From NCBI RefSeq assembly GCF_002699855.1, contig NZ_LKBW01000113.1, forward strand, positions 1 through 57,960: a stretch of 57,960 bases of DNA, read 5' to 3'. Within the stretch, counting starts at the first letter, position 1, and each line of letters begins with the position of its first letter. Source of the DNA: Pseudomonas amygdali. GTDB lineage: Bacteria > Pseudomonadota > Gammaproteobacteria > Pseudomonadales > Pseudomonadaceae. Position numbers and translations under genes: made by a program. Positions 11,338-21,592 of this stretch are shown piece after piece. Under the pieces are notes generated by a model. That model did no database searches, was not told where the DNA came from, and was given only the letters and a program-made list of their open reading frames with translations.

Positions 11338-12595
11338 TCGGACCGCCGATCAACAGCTGCAGCACGCCAGCGACGATGAGCGCTGGCAGTGTTGCACCGA
11401 CATCCGGGTAAAAACCGGCCAGCAGATGATAGGTGCTGAGCCCGCCCAGCCATGCCAGCAGACTCATCCAGCGCAAACCGCCCTCCGCTACCTGACCACT
11501 GCGACGACGCAGGATGAAATGGTCGACCAGCACCACGCCGAACAACGGCGCAAACACCGAGCCGATCAGCAGCAGGAAGTTCTGGTATTGGGCCAGCGGT
11601 GCCAGACAGGCGATCAGCGTGCAGATCACGCCGATGATCAATGCCAAATGCTCGACCTTGATACGTGACAGCAAAGCACTCGATACCGCTGCCGAGTGAA
11701 TATCGGCGAACGCATTTTCCGTCTCATCCAGCAGAATCAGCAGCAGCGGGATACCCAGACCTGCGCCGGCCAGTGCCAGCAGCAAGGCATTGACCTCGCC
11801 GCCAGGGGCGAACGCCAACGTATAGGCAACGCCCAGCCCCATCAGCCAGAAGTTACCGATGAAAAAGCCTGCGGCCGTGCCGCCAAAGACGCTTTTCGCG
11901 CGTTGGCCGAAGCGCGAGTAGTCGGCAATGAGCGGCAGCCAGGACAGCGGCATAGCGATGGCGATGTCGAACCCCGAAGCAAACGGCAGTGAACCGTCCC
12001 CGGATGTCGCCCACAGCGCTGCCAGATCAGCCTTGGTCAGCAGGTTCCAGGTCAGCCATGAACACGCGGCCAGCAGTATCCAGATCCCCCACTTGCGCAA
12101 GAATCGGCGCACGAAGGTCAATGGTCCGCTGACCGCCAGCAGAGTGGCCAGCGCTCCAAAAAACAGCGTCCAGAGCAGCGGGCTGGTCCACAGACTGCCC
12201 TGCGAAAAAGCCCGATCGCCCAACAGACTGGCGGCGTCGCGCATGACGATGATCTCGAACGAACCCCAACCGATCAGTTGCAGCAGGTTCAACACTGCAG
12301 GCAGCGACGCGCCTTTGCTGCCCAGGCTGAGTTTGAGGGCTGCCATGGAAGACAAACCGGTGTCACTGCCGATCACGCCGACACTGGCGAGCAGTAAAAC
12401 GCCCACCAGCGTGCCGAGGAAAATCGCCAGCAGCGAGCCGGACATGCCCAGCCCCGGTGCCAGCAAGGCCCCGGTTTGCAGCACCATCAAACCGATGCCG
12501 AGGGAAAACCACAGGGAGAACAGATCCCGCCCACCGAACACCCGCTGGCTGGCAGGGATGGGGGTGTCGGGAGAATAGGTGCCAGGTGTGTTCAC
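11306..12595 (-). CDS. cytX: Putative hydroxymethylpyrimidine transporter CytX
   Basis: A 429-residue inner-membrane transporter of the NCS1 nucleobase:cation symporter family, with about 12 helices. The CytX subfamily is predicted to import hydroxymethylpyrimidine, the thiamine precursor made by ThiC, which fits its place just downstream of thiC. Visible landmarks are SLWFSLGIGLMVLQTGALLAPG, the helix-1 substrate region; LIGWGSFEIIVMRDAA; and PLSWLPLIADYSRFG. The start is GTG at 12595 (VNTPGTYSPDTP), with GAGA nearby; the open frame reaches further upstream only through repeat sequence. About 295 bases of repeats separate it from thiC, so it may not share the riboswitch-controlled transcript. 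Confidence 0.85.
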   Translation of the reverse strand: MNTPGTYSPDTPIPASQRVFGGRDLFSLWFSLGIGLMVLQTGALLAPGLGMSGSLLAIFLGTLVGVLLLASVGVIGSDTGLSSMAALKLSLGSKGASLPAVLNLLQLIGWGSFEIIVMRDAASLLGDRAFSQGSLWTSPLLWTLFFGALATLLAVSGPLTFVRRFLRKWGIWILLAACSWLTWNLLTKADLAALWATSGDGSLPFASGFDIAIAMPLSWLPLIADYSRFGQRAKSVFGGTAAGFFIGNFWLMGLGVAYTLAFAPGGEVNALLLALAGAGLGIPLLLILLDETENAFADIHSAAVSSALLSRIKVEHLALIIGVICTLIACLAPLAQYQNFLLLIGSVFAPLFGVVLVDHFILRRRSGQVAEGGLRWMSLLAWLGGLSTYHLLAGFYPDVGATLPALIVAGVLQLLIGGPINRDRGTVPA

Positions 12596-12599
12596 GTTT

Positions 12600-12862
12600 G
12601 TGTCTCGTGTGGGGTGTTGATCGGTGATTCGGGATCGGACGCGGAGCTTCCAGAACAGCGCTACCATGCAGAGCGTGGGATCATCGCAATTATCGTGCGG
12701 CGCTCTGCGTCGCATGCCGTTCTGGACGCTCCGCGTCCTCTTGACGACGCAGAGCGTCGAGACCTGCATTCCCACGCGGGAGCGTGCGGAACGATAATCG
12801 CAACTATCGTGCGACGCTCCGAGTCGTAAAGCCCAATGCTGGAGCGTAGCGATAACCGCTAG
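12600..12862. repeat. Dispersed palindromic repeats between thiC and cytX
   Basis: This gap holds two or more degenerate copies of the repeat found at 82-460. Recognisable pieces are TATCGTGCGGCGCTCTGCGT (from 12684), GGACGCTCCGCGTCC (from about 12724), GCATTCCCACGCGGGAGCGT with GGAACGATA (12768-12797) and a second TATCGTGCGACGCTCC (from 12806). The copies are in both orientations and would fold into hairpins in either transcript. I see no gene in it. It could reduce read-through from thiC to cytX. Confidence 0.7.
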
Positions 12863-12890
12863 CGGTGTTCTGTCGTGCACGTACCGCTTT

Positions 12891-14810
<1,920 letters not shown>

Positions 14811-14844
14811 TTATTGTCGGAGTGACCTGACGTGACGGACGGGT

Positions 14845-14921
14845 GCACCAGTGCTGGTGCTGAGTATCGAAAGGAGACGTACGCTGTTCATTTTTTGAAC
14901 AATCGACCCCGGACGATACTC
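14845..14921 (-). promoter_or_regulatory. Structured leader between the TPP aptamer and thiC
   Basis: On the thiC transcript, GAGTATCG and CGATACTC (14862-14869 and 14914-14921) can pair over 8 bp. They enclose a small hairpin TGTTCA-N5-TGAACA (14885-14901), and are followed by GCACCAGCACTGGTGC (14845-14860), another near-perfect stem. None has a U-tract, so this is not an ordinary intrinsic terminator. It is probably the expression platform that passes the aptamer state to translation or Rho-dependent termination. Pairing is seen in the sequence; mechanism inferred. Confidence 0.5.
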
Positions 14922-14947
14922 AAGAGGACTCGCCGGGAGACGAGAAA

Positions 14948-15037
14948 TCTTGTTCCCTACGCAGGCGCTAACCTGATCAGGTTCAACGGGATCCGGTTTA
15001 ACCGATCTCAGCCTCATAGCAAGGCACCCCGACAAGA
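14948..15037 (-). promoter_or_regulatory. TPP riboswitch (THI element) of thiC
   Basis: The minus strand carries the conserved THI-box cores in order: GGGGTGCC, GGCTGAGATC, TTGAACCTGATCAGGTT and GCGTAGGGAA. The ends TCTTGT (15032-15037) and ACAAGA (14948-14953) pair as the closing P1 helix. It lies 168 bases upstream of the thiC start on the same strand. Binding of thiamine diphosphate would repress thiC. Confidence 0.95.
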
Positions 15038-15116
15038 ACGCGATCAGTCTATGCCGGGGCGCGGTCGCAATGCCAGCCTATTTGCACAGGGCTCGATAAA
15101 TGGCGCAAATCGCCGA

Positions 15117-15145
15117 TTGTTGCTAAAAGAGTCTGGCTCTACACT
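15117..15145 (+). promoter_or_regulatory. Candidate sigma-70 promoter for the TolC-like gene
   Basis: TTGTTG (15117-15122) and TACACT (15140-15145) are separated by 17 bases and lie about 58 bases before the start codon. It is the best promoter-like pair in this divergent gap, but the match to consensus is only moderate. Confidence 0.35.
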
Positions 15146-15202
15146 CGCTAACCCGGTTTCTCTTAAACCGTGATTACTTTCTTCATGAACAGGGAATGCC
15201 TC

Positions 15203-16642
15203 ATGCTGCGCAAACTTTCGTTGGTTGTGGCCGTTTCGTTTGCGTCCAGCGGCCTGACGTGGGCAGCCGATATGCCACTGCCGACCCAGACAGGTCTGCT
15301 GAATGTCTATCAGCAGGCGGTGGACAACAATGCCGACCTTGCGGCATCCCGCGCCGATTACGATGCCCGCAAGGAAGCCGTACCGCAGGCCCGCGCCGGT
15401 TTGCTGCCGAACATTTCCGGCAGCGCACAAAGCAACAATACCCGCACCAGTATCGACCAGCCCAGAGCCGTGGCCACCCGTAGCGGTAACGTCTATCAAG
15501 CCACCCTGAGCCAGCCGATCTTCCGTGCCGACCGCTGGTTCCAGTTGCAGGCCGCCGAGGCGAGCAACGAGCAGGCGGCACTAGAGCTGTCGGCTACCGA
15601 GCAGAACCTGATCCTGCAAGCGGCACAAAGCTATTTCAGCGTGCTGCGCGCCCAGGACAATCTGGCCTCGACCAAGGCCGAGGAGGCAGCGTTCAAACGC
15701 CAGCTCGATCAGGCCAACGAGCGTTTCGATGTCGGCCTGTCGGACAAGACCGACGTGTTGCAGGCGCAGGCCAGCTACGACACCTCGCGTGCCAGCAGGA
15801 TTCTCGCCAAGCGCCAGGTGGATGATGCGTTTCAAGCCCTGGTGACGCTGACCAATCGGGAATACAACTCCATCGAAGGCATCGTGCATACCTTGCCTGT
15901 GCTGGCGCCAACGCCGAACGATGCCAAGGCCTGGGTCGACACCGCAGCACAACAGAACCTCAACCTGCTGGCCAGTAACTACGCCGTCAACGCTGCCGAG
16001 GAGACCCTGCGTCAGCGCAAGGCCGGGCATGCCCCGACACTCGATGCCGTGGCGACTTATCAGCGTGGCGACAACGACGCACTGGGTTTCAGCAACCCTA
16101 ACTACACCGGGCGCAATTATGGCGGCGACGTCGAGCAGCGCAGTATTGGTGTGCAGTTGAATATCCCGATCTACAGCGGTGGCCTGACCAGTTCACAGGT
16201 ACGCGAAGCCTATGCGCGCCTGAGCCAGAGCGAGCAACGCCGTGAAAGCCTGCGTCGTCAGGTGGTGGAAAACACGCGTAACCTGCACCGGGCGGTGAAT
16301 ACCGATGTCGAGCAGGTCCAGGCCCGCAAACAGTCGATCATCTCCAACCAGAGCGCGCTGGAAGCCACCGAAATCGGTTATCAGGTGGGCACCCGCAACA
16401 TCGTCGACGTGCTGGATGCGCAGCGCCAGTTGTATGCCTCGGTGCGTGACTACAACAACACGCGCTATGACTACATCCTCGACAACCTGCGCCTCAAGCA
16501 GGCAGCCGGCACACTGAGCCCGGGCGACCTGCAGGATCTGTCACGCTACCTGAAGGCTGACTACAACCCGGACAAAGACTTCCTGCCGCCGGACCTGGCG
16601 ACTGCCGCGCAGAAGAACTTTGAGCGACCTGCAAAGCGCTGA
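15203..16642 (+). CDS. tolC: TolC-family outer membrane efflux protein
   Basis: A 479-residue outer-membrane channel protein (type I secretion TolC family, TIGR01844). The signal peptide ends near LTWA-ADMP; the two OEP repeats then follow, the first around QAVDNNADLAASRADYDAR and the second around LNLLASNYAVNAAEETLRQR. The C-terminal part VGTRNIVDVLDAQRQLYAS is a strong family signature. It would be the exit duct for RND pumps or type I secretion. I chose the ATG at 15203 (AGGGA nearby, good signal peptide); an ATG at 15185 is possible. No adaptor or inner-membrane pump gene is adjacent, so it probably serves several systems. Confidence 0.92.
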   Translation: MLRKLSLVVAVSFASSGLTWAADMPLPTQTGLLNVYQQAVDNNADLAASRADYDARKEAVPQARAGLLPNISGSAQSNNTRTSIDQPRAVATRSGNVYQATLSQPIFRADRWFQLQAAEASNEQAALELSATEQNLILQAAQSYFSVLRAQDNLASTKAEEAAFKRQLDQANERFDVGLSDKTDVLQAQASYDTSRASRILAKRQVDDAFQALVTLTNREYNSIEGIVHTLPVLAPTPNDAKAWVDTAAQQNLNLLASNYAVNAAEETLRQRKAGHAPTLDAVATYQRGDNDALGFSNPNYTGRNYGGDVEQRSIGVQLNIPIYSGGLTSSQVREAYARLSQSEQRRESLRRQVVENTRNLHRAVNTDVEQVQARKQSIISNQSALEATEIGYQVGTRNIVDVLDAQRQLYASVRDYNNTRYDYILDNLRLKQAAGTLSPGDLQDLSRYLKADYNPDKDFLPPDLATAAQKNFERPAKR

Positions 16643-16654
16643 GATTGCTGACCG

Positions 16655-16833
16655 ATCTGGATGCTCTGCGCCCGACTTCAAGTCATGCAGCGCGACGCAG
16701 ATTTGTGACGCGGAGCGTCACCCAAGGCATTCCCACTCTGGAGCGTGAGGAACGATAGGCGTCTGGACGAGCTCAACTATCGTGCCGACGCTCTGCGTCG
16801 GCATGCAGTTCTGGACGCTCCGCGTCCTCCGAC
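16655..16833. repeat. Dispersed palindromic repeats between tolC-like gene and waaA
   Basis: This convergent gap holds the same repeat family as at 82-460. Clear pieces are TGTGACGCGGAGCGTCACCC (from 16705), GGCATTCCCACTCTGGAGCG (from about 16726), GGAACGATAGGCGTC and TATCGTGCCGACGCTCTGCG (from 16779), then GGACGCTCCGCGTCC. The two halves face each other. No gene is visible; hairpins here could act as a terminator-like barrier between the two 3' ends. Confidence 0.7.
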
Positions 16834-18114
16834 TCAGCGCCTGCCCATCAACCGCCCGATCCCGTCGAGCAGGCGTTGCAGCGCGCCCTGATTGGCCTTC
16901 ATCACAGCCAGCCCTGCATCGGCCATGCTGCGAGCCTGCTGTGGCTGGTCGAAAAGTCCCTGCACGGCGGCGGCCAGCGTGGTCGCATCGCTGACCTCTT
17001 GCAACGCACCGGCAGTGCGCAGCATGGCGGCAATCTCGAGGAAGTTGAACAGGTGCGGGCCGCTGAGCACCGGTTTGGCCAGCGCAGCAGGCTCCAGCAG
17101 GTTGTGGCCGCCGTTAGGCACCAGGCTGCCGCCCACAAAAGCGATATCTGCCAGCGCATAGAGAAACAGCAATTCGCCCATGGTATCGCCCATCAGCACC
17201 GAGACGTCCGGCGTGACAGCCTGTGCGGATGAGCGCCGAACCGTCGCAAAACCCTGCTGCTGACACAGTGCATGCACGCTGTCGAAACGCTCGGGATGAC
17301 GCGGCACCAGGATCAGCAGCGCATCAGGATGGCTCGTCAATAACGTGCGATGAGCTGAAAGAACGCTTTCATCCTCGCCTGCATGGGTGCTGGCGGCGAT
17401 CCATACCGGACGCTGCGTCGCCTGCCATTGCTCACGCAAGTGCGCGGCACGTTCCAGCAATTGCGGGTCGATACTCAGGTCGAACTTGATCGAACCGGTC
17501 ACTGCAACGCACTCGGGACGCGCGCCCAGATCACGAAAGCGCTGCGCCTCGACTTCTGTCTGCACCGCAAACCAGGCCATTTGCGCCAGCATCGGCCGGG
17601 CAAGCTTGGCAAAACGTGCGTAGCCCCTCGCCGAGCGCTCCGAAAGCCGCGCATTGGCGAGCACCACGGGGATCCCGCGCAGGGCGCATTGGTGGATGTG
17701 GTTGGGCCACAGCTCAGTTTCCATGATGATGCCCAGCCGGGGCTGCACATGATCGAGAAAACGCCCTGCCGCCCAAGGCAAGTCATACGGCAGGTAGCAA
17801 TGCTGAATGCGCGGTTCGCTGGCGAACAGCGCCTTGATTCGTTCCGAACCTGTGGGCGTCATGCAAGTCACAGTGATCGGCAGTTGGGGGTATTGCAGCA
17901 GCAGCGCGCGAATCATCGGCGCGGCCGCGATGCTTTCGCCCACTGACACCGCATGCACCCAGATACCACCGCGCTGCATGGCAGGCAGGCCGCTGGCGAA
18001 CCGCTCGCCGATGCGCTGGCGATACGCCGGAGCCTTGCGCGCACGTAACCACAAGCGCAGGGCAACCAGTGGCAGGCCGAGATGAAACAGTAGGGTATAA
18101 AGGGTTCTATTCAT
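16834..18114 (-). CDS. waaA: 3-deoxy-D-manno-octulosonic acid transferase (Kdo transferase)
   Basis: WaaA, 426 residues, transfers Kdo from CMP-Kdo to lipid IVA at the inner membrane, the first step of LPS core assembly. It has an N-terminal membrane anchor (TLLFHLGLPLVALRLWLRAR) and a GT-B fold of family GT30. Landmarks are IWVHAVSVGESIAAAPMIRA with the essential Glu, METELWPNHI and FVGGSLVPNGGHNLLEPAAL in the nucleotide-binding domain. The start at 18114 opens the membrane anchor; a longer frame to 18513 runs through the promoter region and the SMR gene and is ignored. Confidence 0.95.
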   Translation of the reverse strand: MNRTLYTLLFHLGLPLVALRLWLRARKAPAYRQRIGERFASGLPAMQRGGIWVHAVSVGESIAAAPMIRALLLQYPQLPITVTCMTPTGSERIKALFASEPRIQHCYLPYDLPWAAGRFLDHVQPRLGIIMETELWPNHIHQCALRGIPVVLANARLSERSARGYARFAKLARPMLAQMAWFAVQTEVEAQRFRDLGARPECVAVTGSIKFDLSIDPQLLERAAHLREQWQATQRPVWIAASTHAGEDESVLSAHRTLLTSHPDALLILVPRHPERFDSVHALCQQQGFATVRRSSAQAVTPDVSVLMGDTMGELLFLYALADIAFVGGSLVPNGGHNLLEPAALAKPVLSGPHLFNFLEIAAMLRTAGALQEVSDATTLAAAVQGLFDQPQQARSMADAGLAVMKANQGALQRLLDGIGRLMGRR

Positions 18115-18183
18115 GGGCGCGGAGTTTATCAGCCCGCCATCACAAGTCGCTAGAATGCGCAGCCTGACGAAAAGGAATGCACC

Positions 18184-18516
18184 ATGAACGCTTATTATCT
18201 GCTGGCTATCGCCGTCTGCGCAGAAGTCATCGCCACTACTTCCATGAAAGCCGTGAAAGGGTTCAGCACTCCCCTGCCGCTGTTGCTGCTGATCACTGGT
18301 TATGCGATTGCATTCTGGATGCTGATTCTGGTGATGCGCACGATCCCGGTCGGCATCACCTACGCCATCTGGTCGGGCATGGGCATTGTCATGGTGAGCA
18401 TTGCGGCGTTCTTCATCTACGGCCAGAAACTCGACCTGCCCGCGTTGTTGGGCATGGGCATGATTGTGGCTGGCGTAGCCGTCATTCAGCTGTTCTCGAA
18501 AACCGCCGGGCATTGA
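18184..18516 (+). CDS. Small multidrug resistance (SMR) family transporter
   Basis: A 110-residue protein with four membrane helices, of the EmrE/SugE type. The key acidic residue Glu14 is present in AIAVCAEVIATTSMKA, and the helix-3 region YAIWSGMGIVMVS matches the family. It would act as a dimer exchanging protons for cationic drugs, quaternary ammonium or guanidinium-type compounds. AAAGGA lies six bases before the ATG. It is divergent from waaA. Confidence 0.9.
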   Translation: MNAYYLLAIAVCAEVIATTSMKAVKGFSTPLPLLLLITGYAIAFWMLILVMRTIPVGITYAIWSGMGIVMVSIAAFFIYGQKLDLPALLGMGMIVAGVAVIQLFSKTAGH

Positions 18517-18529
18517 AAAGCCGATCCTT

Positions 18530-18535
18530 TATAAT
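18530..18535 (+). promoter_or_regulatory. Candidate -10 box before the FAD oxidoreductase gene
   Basis: A perfect TATAAT lies 29 bases before the ATG of the oxidoreductase gene and just after the SMR stop. The matching -35 region is weak (CGGGCA at a 17-base spacing), so this is only a candidate. Confidence 0.3.
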
Positions 18536-18564
18536 GCTCGTACTTTTTGCTCACTGAGGTGCTC

Positions 18565-19740
18565 ATGCCATCGGTTATTTCCACTGACGTGCTGATTGTC
18601 GGGGCTGGCGTAGCCGGTCTATGGCTCAACGCCCGGTTGCGTCGTCAAGGGTTCTCGACAGTGCTGGTAGAAAGCGCCAGCCTGGGTGGCGGGCAAAGCC
18701 TCAAGTCTCAGGGGATCATCCACGGCGGTGCCAAGTACGCGCTGCACGGCGCGCTTTCCGGTGCCTCCGAGGCCATCGCCGATATGCCGCGCCGCTGGCG
18801 TGAAGCTCTCGATGGCAAAGGCGAGCTGGACCTGTCCGGTGTACGCCTGCTGTCCGAGGCCCACTACTTGTGGTCGCCAGGCACCATCGCCGGCAATCTC
18901 ACCAGCTTCTTCGCCAGCAAGGCGGTGCGCGGCCGTGTGGATCAGGTCAAGGGCGAGCAATTACCGCCCGCACTGCAAAACCCCAAATTCAAGGGCAAGG
19001 TCTATCGTCTCGCGGAACTGGTGGTCGATGTGCCGAGCCTGATCGAGCGACTCGCCGAGCTGGCCGGTGACAGCCTGCTGGCCGGTCAGAATGTTGAGCC
19101 GCTGTACGAGGGCGATGAGCTGGTCGGGCTGCGCGTCGATGGGCGCGATATTCATGCCCAGCGCATCGTACTCAGTGCTGGCGGTGGCAACGCCGACCTG
19201 CTCAATGCACTTGGCGTATCGCAACCGCAGATGCAGCGCCGCCCGTTGCACATGGTGCTGGTCAAGGGGCCGACCCTGAAACCGCTGTTCGCCCACTGCC
19301 TGGGTGGCGGTCCCAAGCCGCGCATCACGGTTACCACCCACCCTGCGGCTGACGGCCAGTGCGTGTGGTACCTGGGTGGCGATCTGGCTGAGGCCGAGGG
19401 CGTGGCGCGCGAGCCTGACGCGCAGATCGCCGTCGCTCGCAAGGAGCTTGAAGCCCTGCTGCCGTGGGTCGACCTGAGTCAGGCACAATGGGCGACCCTG
19501 CGCGTGGACCGCGCCGAGCCTGCCCAGTCGGGGCTGGTGCGGCCAGACAACGCCTTTCTCGACAGCCAGCGTCGCCTGATGGTTGGCTGGCCGACCAAAC
19601 TGGCACTGGCTCCGGACTTCGCTGACCGGGTTCTGTCGCAGCTTTCGAGAGATGGCATCCATCCGACACCGCAGTCACCACTGGTTGATGTACCAAGGCC
19701 ACCGATGGCCATACCTGTCTGGGATGAGCTGCTGCCATGA
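18565..19740 (+). CDS. FAD-dependent oxidoreductase (DAO family)
   Basis: A 391-residue flavoprotein of the D-amino-acid oxidase-like fold. The N-terminus has the FAD-binding motif DVLIVGAGVAGL followed by VLVES, and SLKSQGIIHGGAKYAL is the conserved second FAD contact. Near the C-terminus LRVDRAEPAQSG and VGWPTKLALAPDFADRVL close the FAD domain. The substrate is unknown. The ATG at 18565 has GAGG in good position; an upstream ATG (18547) is less suitable. The stop overlaps the start of the aldo/keto reductase (ATGA), so the two redox genes are coupled. Confidence 0.85.
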   Translation: MPSVISTDVLIVGAGVAGLWLNARLRRQGFSTVLVESASLGGGQSLKSQGIIHGGAKYALHGALSGASEAIADMPRRWREALDGKGELDLSGVRLLSEAHYLWSPGTIAGNLTSFFASKAVRGRVDQVKGEQLPPALQNPKFKGKVYRLAELVVDVPSLIERLAELAGDSLLAGQNVEPLYEGDELVGLRVDGRDIHAQRIVLSAGGGNADLLNALGVSQPQMQRRPLHMVLVKGPTLKPLFAHCLGGGPKPRITVTTHPAADGQCVWYLGGDLAEAEGVAREPDAQIAVARKELEALLPWVDLSQAQWATLRVDRAEPAQSGLVRPDNAFLDSQRRLMVGWPTKLALAPDFADRVLSQLSRDGIHPTPQSPLVDVPRPPMAIPVWDELLP

Positions 19741-20552
19741 GCCTGAAAACCCTGCACGACCTGCATCGCCCGCTCGGCAATAGCGGCCTGAGCGTATCGC
19801 CCCTTGGCTTGGGCACCGTCAAACTGGGCCGCGACCAAGGCGTCAAATACCCCAGCGGCTTCAAGATTCCCGATGACCAGCAGGCGCAGATGCTGCTGCG
19901 CATGGCTCGCGACATGGGCATCAACCTGATCGACACTGCACCCGCCTATGGCACCAGCGAAGAGCGCCTGGGACCGCTGCTGCGCGGTCAGCGCCAGGAC
20001 TGGGTGATTGTCAGCAAGGTCGGCGAAGAATTCGACAACGGTCAGTCGAGCCATGACTTCAGCGCTGAGCACACCCGCAAATCGGTCGAGCGCAGCCTGA
20101 AACGACTTGAAACCGATTTTCTCGATCTGGTGCTGGTGCATTCGGACGGCAACGACCTGGCGATCCTCAACGAGGCCGAGGTGTATCAGACCCTCTCCGA
20201 CCTCAAGCGCGAAGGCAAGATTCGCGGCTTCGGCTTTTCCGGCAAGACGGTCGAAGGCGGCCTGTTGGCATTGCGCGAGGGGGATTGTGCGATGGTCACC
20301 TACAACCTCAACGAGCAAGGCGAGAAACCGGTGCTGGATTACGCTGCCGCCCACGGCAAAGGCATCCTGGTGAAGAAAGCGCTGGCCAGCGGTCATGTCT
20401 GTCTGACGCCGGGCACAGACCCGGTGCAGGCCAGTTTTCAGCTACTGTTTAAACATCCGGCGGTAGCCAGTGCTATTGTCGGCACCATCAATCCGTTGCA
20501 CCTGGCGCACAACGTTGCAACTGCCGCTGCCGTGATTTGCCGTCAGGCCTGA
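19737..20552 (+). CDS. Aldo/keto reductase
   Basis: A 271-residue NADPH-dependent reductase of the aldo/keto reductase TIM-barrel family. The catalytic tetrad is visible: Asp in INLIDTAPAYG, Tyr in the same motif, Lys in WVIVSKVGEE and His in LVLVHSDG. The C-terminal SAIVGTINPLHLAHNV contains the cofactor-phosphate region. The substrate is unknown. It is coupled to the FAD oxidoreductase by a 4-base overlap and followed 36 bases later by the next gene, so the three likely form an operon. Confidence 0.9.
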   Translation: MSLKTLHDLHRPLGNSGLSVSPLGLGTVKLGRDQGVKYPSGFKIPDDQQAQMLLRMARDMGINLIDTAPAYGTSEERLGPLLRGQRQDWVIVSKVGEEFDNGQSSHDFSAEHTRKSVERSLKRLETDFLDLVLVHSDGNDLAILNEAEVYQTLSDLKREGKIRGFGFSGKTVEGGLLALREGDCAMVTYNLNEQGEKPVLDYAAAHGKGILVKKALASGHVCLTPGTDPVQASFQLLFKHPAVASAIVGTINPLHLAHNVATAAAVICRQA

Positions 20553-20588
20553 TTGAGGCGGCCGACCCCAACGCAAGAAGGAGCCGTT

Positions 20589-21545
20589 ATGCCGCGAACA
20601 CTGATCCGCAAGAACCCCAGCAACTTCAAGACCCTGCCGCTGTTCGTCGAGGCCACGCCGGAAGGCCTGAGCTACCAGAGCATCGGCATGCCGATGAACT
20701 TCGCGCAGACCTTGCAGCGGCGGCGCAAGATCGACGTGCCAGACACCGAACGTTTCTCCACCGAGCTTGCCAATCTGGGGGTGTCCGTTCGCCTTACCGT
20801 CAGCTGGCAGAATCGCGATTACTGGGTGCTGGTTCGCCAGCGTCGCCAGGACCGTGGCGACGTCGTACTCAAGCTGATCTCGGGTTATGTGCCGGCCCAC
20901 GAACTGACCCTGCCACTGCATACCGCCATTCAGGAAGTGGCCGAAGAGTGCATGATCGAAACGCCTCAGGGCTGGCTGAGTGGACTGTTCAAAGAGACCT
21001 GGCTGCCTGCGCCATATGCCGCTGCGCTGCATTATCGCGAGGCCATGCCCTTTCGTCTGAGCCCGCTCTCCGGCGCAGCGCGGCCGGTGCGAAGCGGCAG
21101 CCTGACACTGCTGGAACGCCCACGGGCTTATGTGCATTTACCCACCGCATCCTTGCAGCTGATTTACGACATGCGCCTGGAAATCCCCAAGGAAGCGCGC
21201 CCGGTCAGCCTTTTCCATGTTGATGAAGTGCTTGAAAACGATCAACTGGTCGCCCGCCTCAACCGCAGCAAACCCGACCTGTACCTGATGCCGCTGGAAA
21301 ATGGAGTGCCGCTGCCCGAGCTGTACACGCTCAAGCGCGACAAACTGATCCCGGCTGGCACCCGAGGGCTGTACCTGGCCGAAAGTTTCGCCGCGCAGGA
21401 TGGCTGGATCGTGCGTGAGGAACGAATTCGCTGGAAAGACTGGCTACGCCAGCAGGGCATGGCCCCACCGGCGAAGAAGTCAGGACTGAAACGCCTGACC
21501 GGAAAAGCCCGTGAGCTGCTGCACGCCATGAGCGGCAAGCTATGA
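20589..21545 (+). CDS. Conserved protein with a Nudix-like region
   Basis: A 318-residue soluble protein. Close relatives in Pseudomonas are commonly labelled metal ABC transporter ATPase, but I see no Walker A, signature or Walker B motif. Instead, around GYVPAHELTLPLHTAIQEVA and EECMI there is a glycine, a glutamate five residues later and then QEVAEECMI, close to the Nudix box REUXEEXGU but with two extra residues and Gln for Arg. The surrounding text, with WVLVRQRRQ before and a catalytic-helix-like stretch, fits a degenerate Nudix fold. AAGGAG precedes the ATG at 20589. The C-terminus is basic. Confidence 0.7.
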   Translation: MPRTLIRKNPSNFKTLPLFVEATPEGLSYQSIGMPMNFAQTLQRRRKIDVPDTERFSTELANLGVSVRLTVSWQNRDYWVLVRQRRQDRGDVVLKLISGYVPAHELTLPLHTAIQEVAEECMIETPQGWLSGLFKETWLPAPYAAALHYREAMPFRLSPLSGAARPVRSGSLTLLERPRAYVHLPTASLQLIYDMRLEIPKEARPVSLFHVDEVLENDQLVARLNRSKPDLYLMPLENGVPLPELYTLKRDKLIPAGTRGLYLAESFAAQDGWIVREERIRWKDWLRQQGMAPPAKKSGLKRLTGKARELLHAMSGKL

Positions 21546-21592
21546 GCCTCAAGCCTTTTGATTTGCCTTGGCTTACGGCTTGCAGCTAAAAA

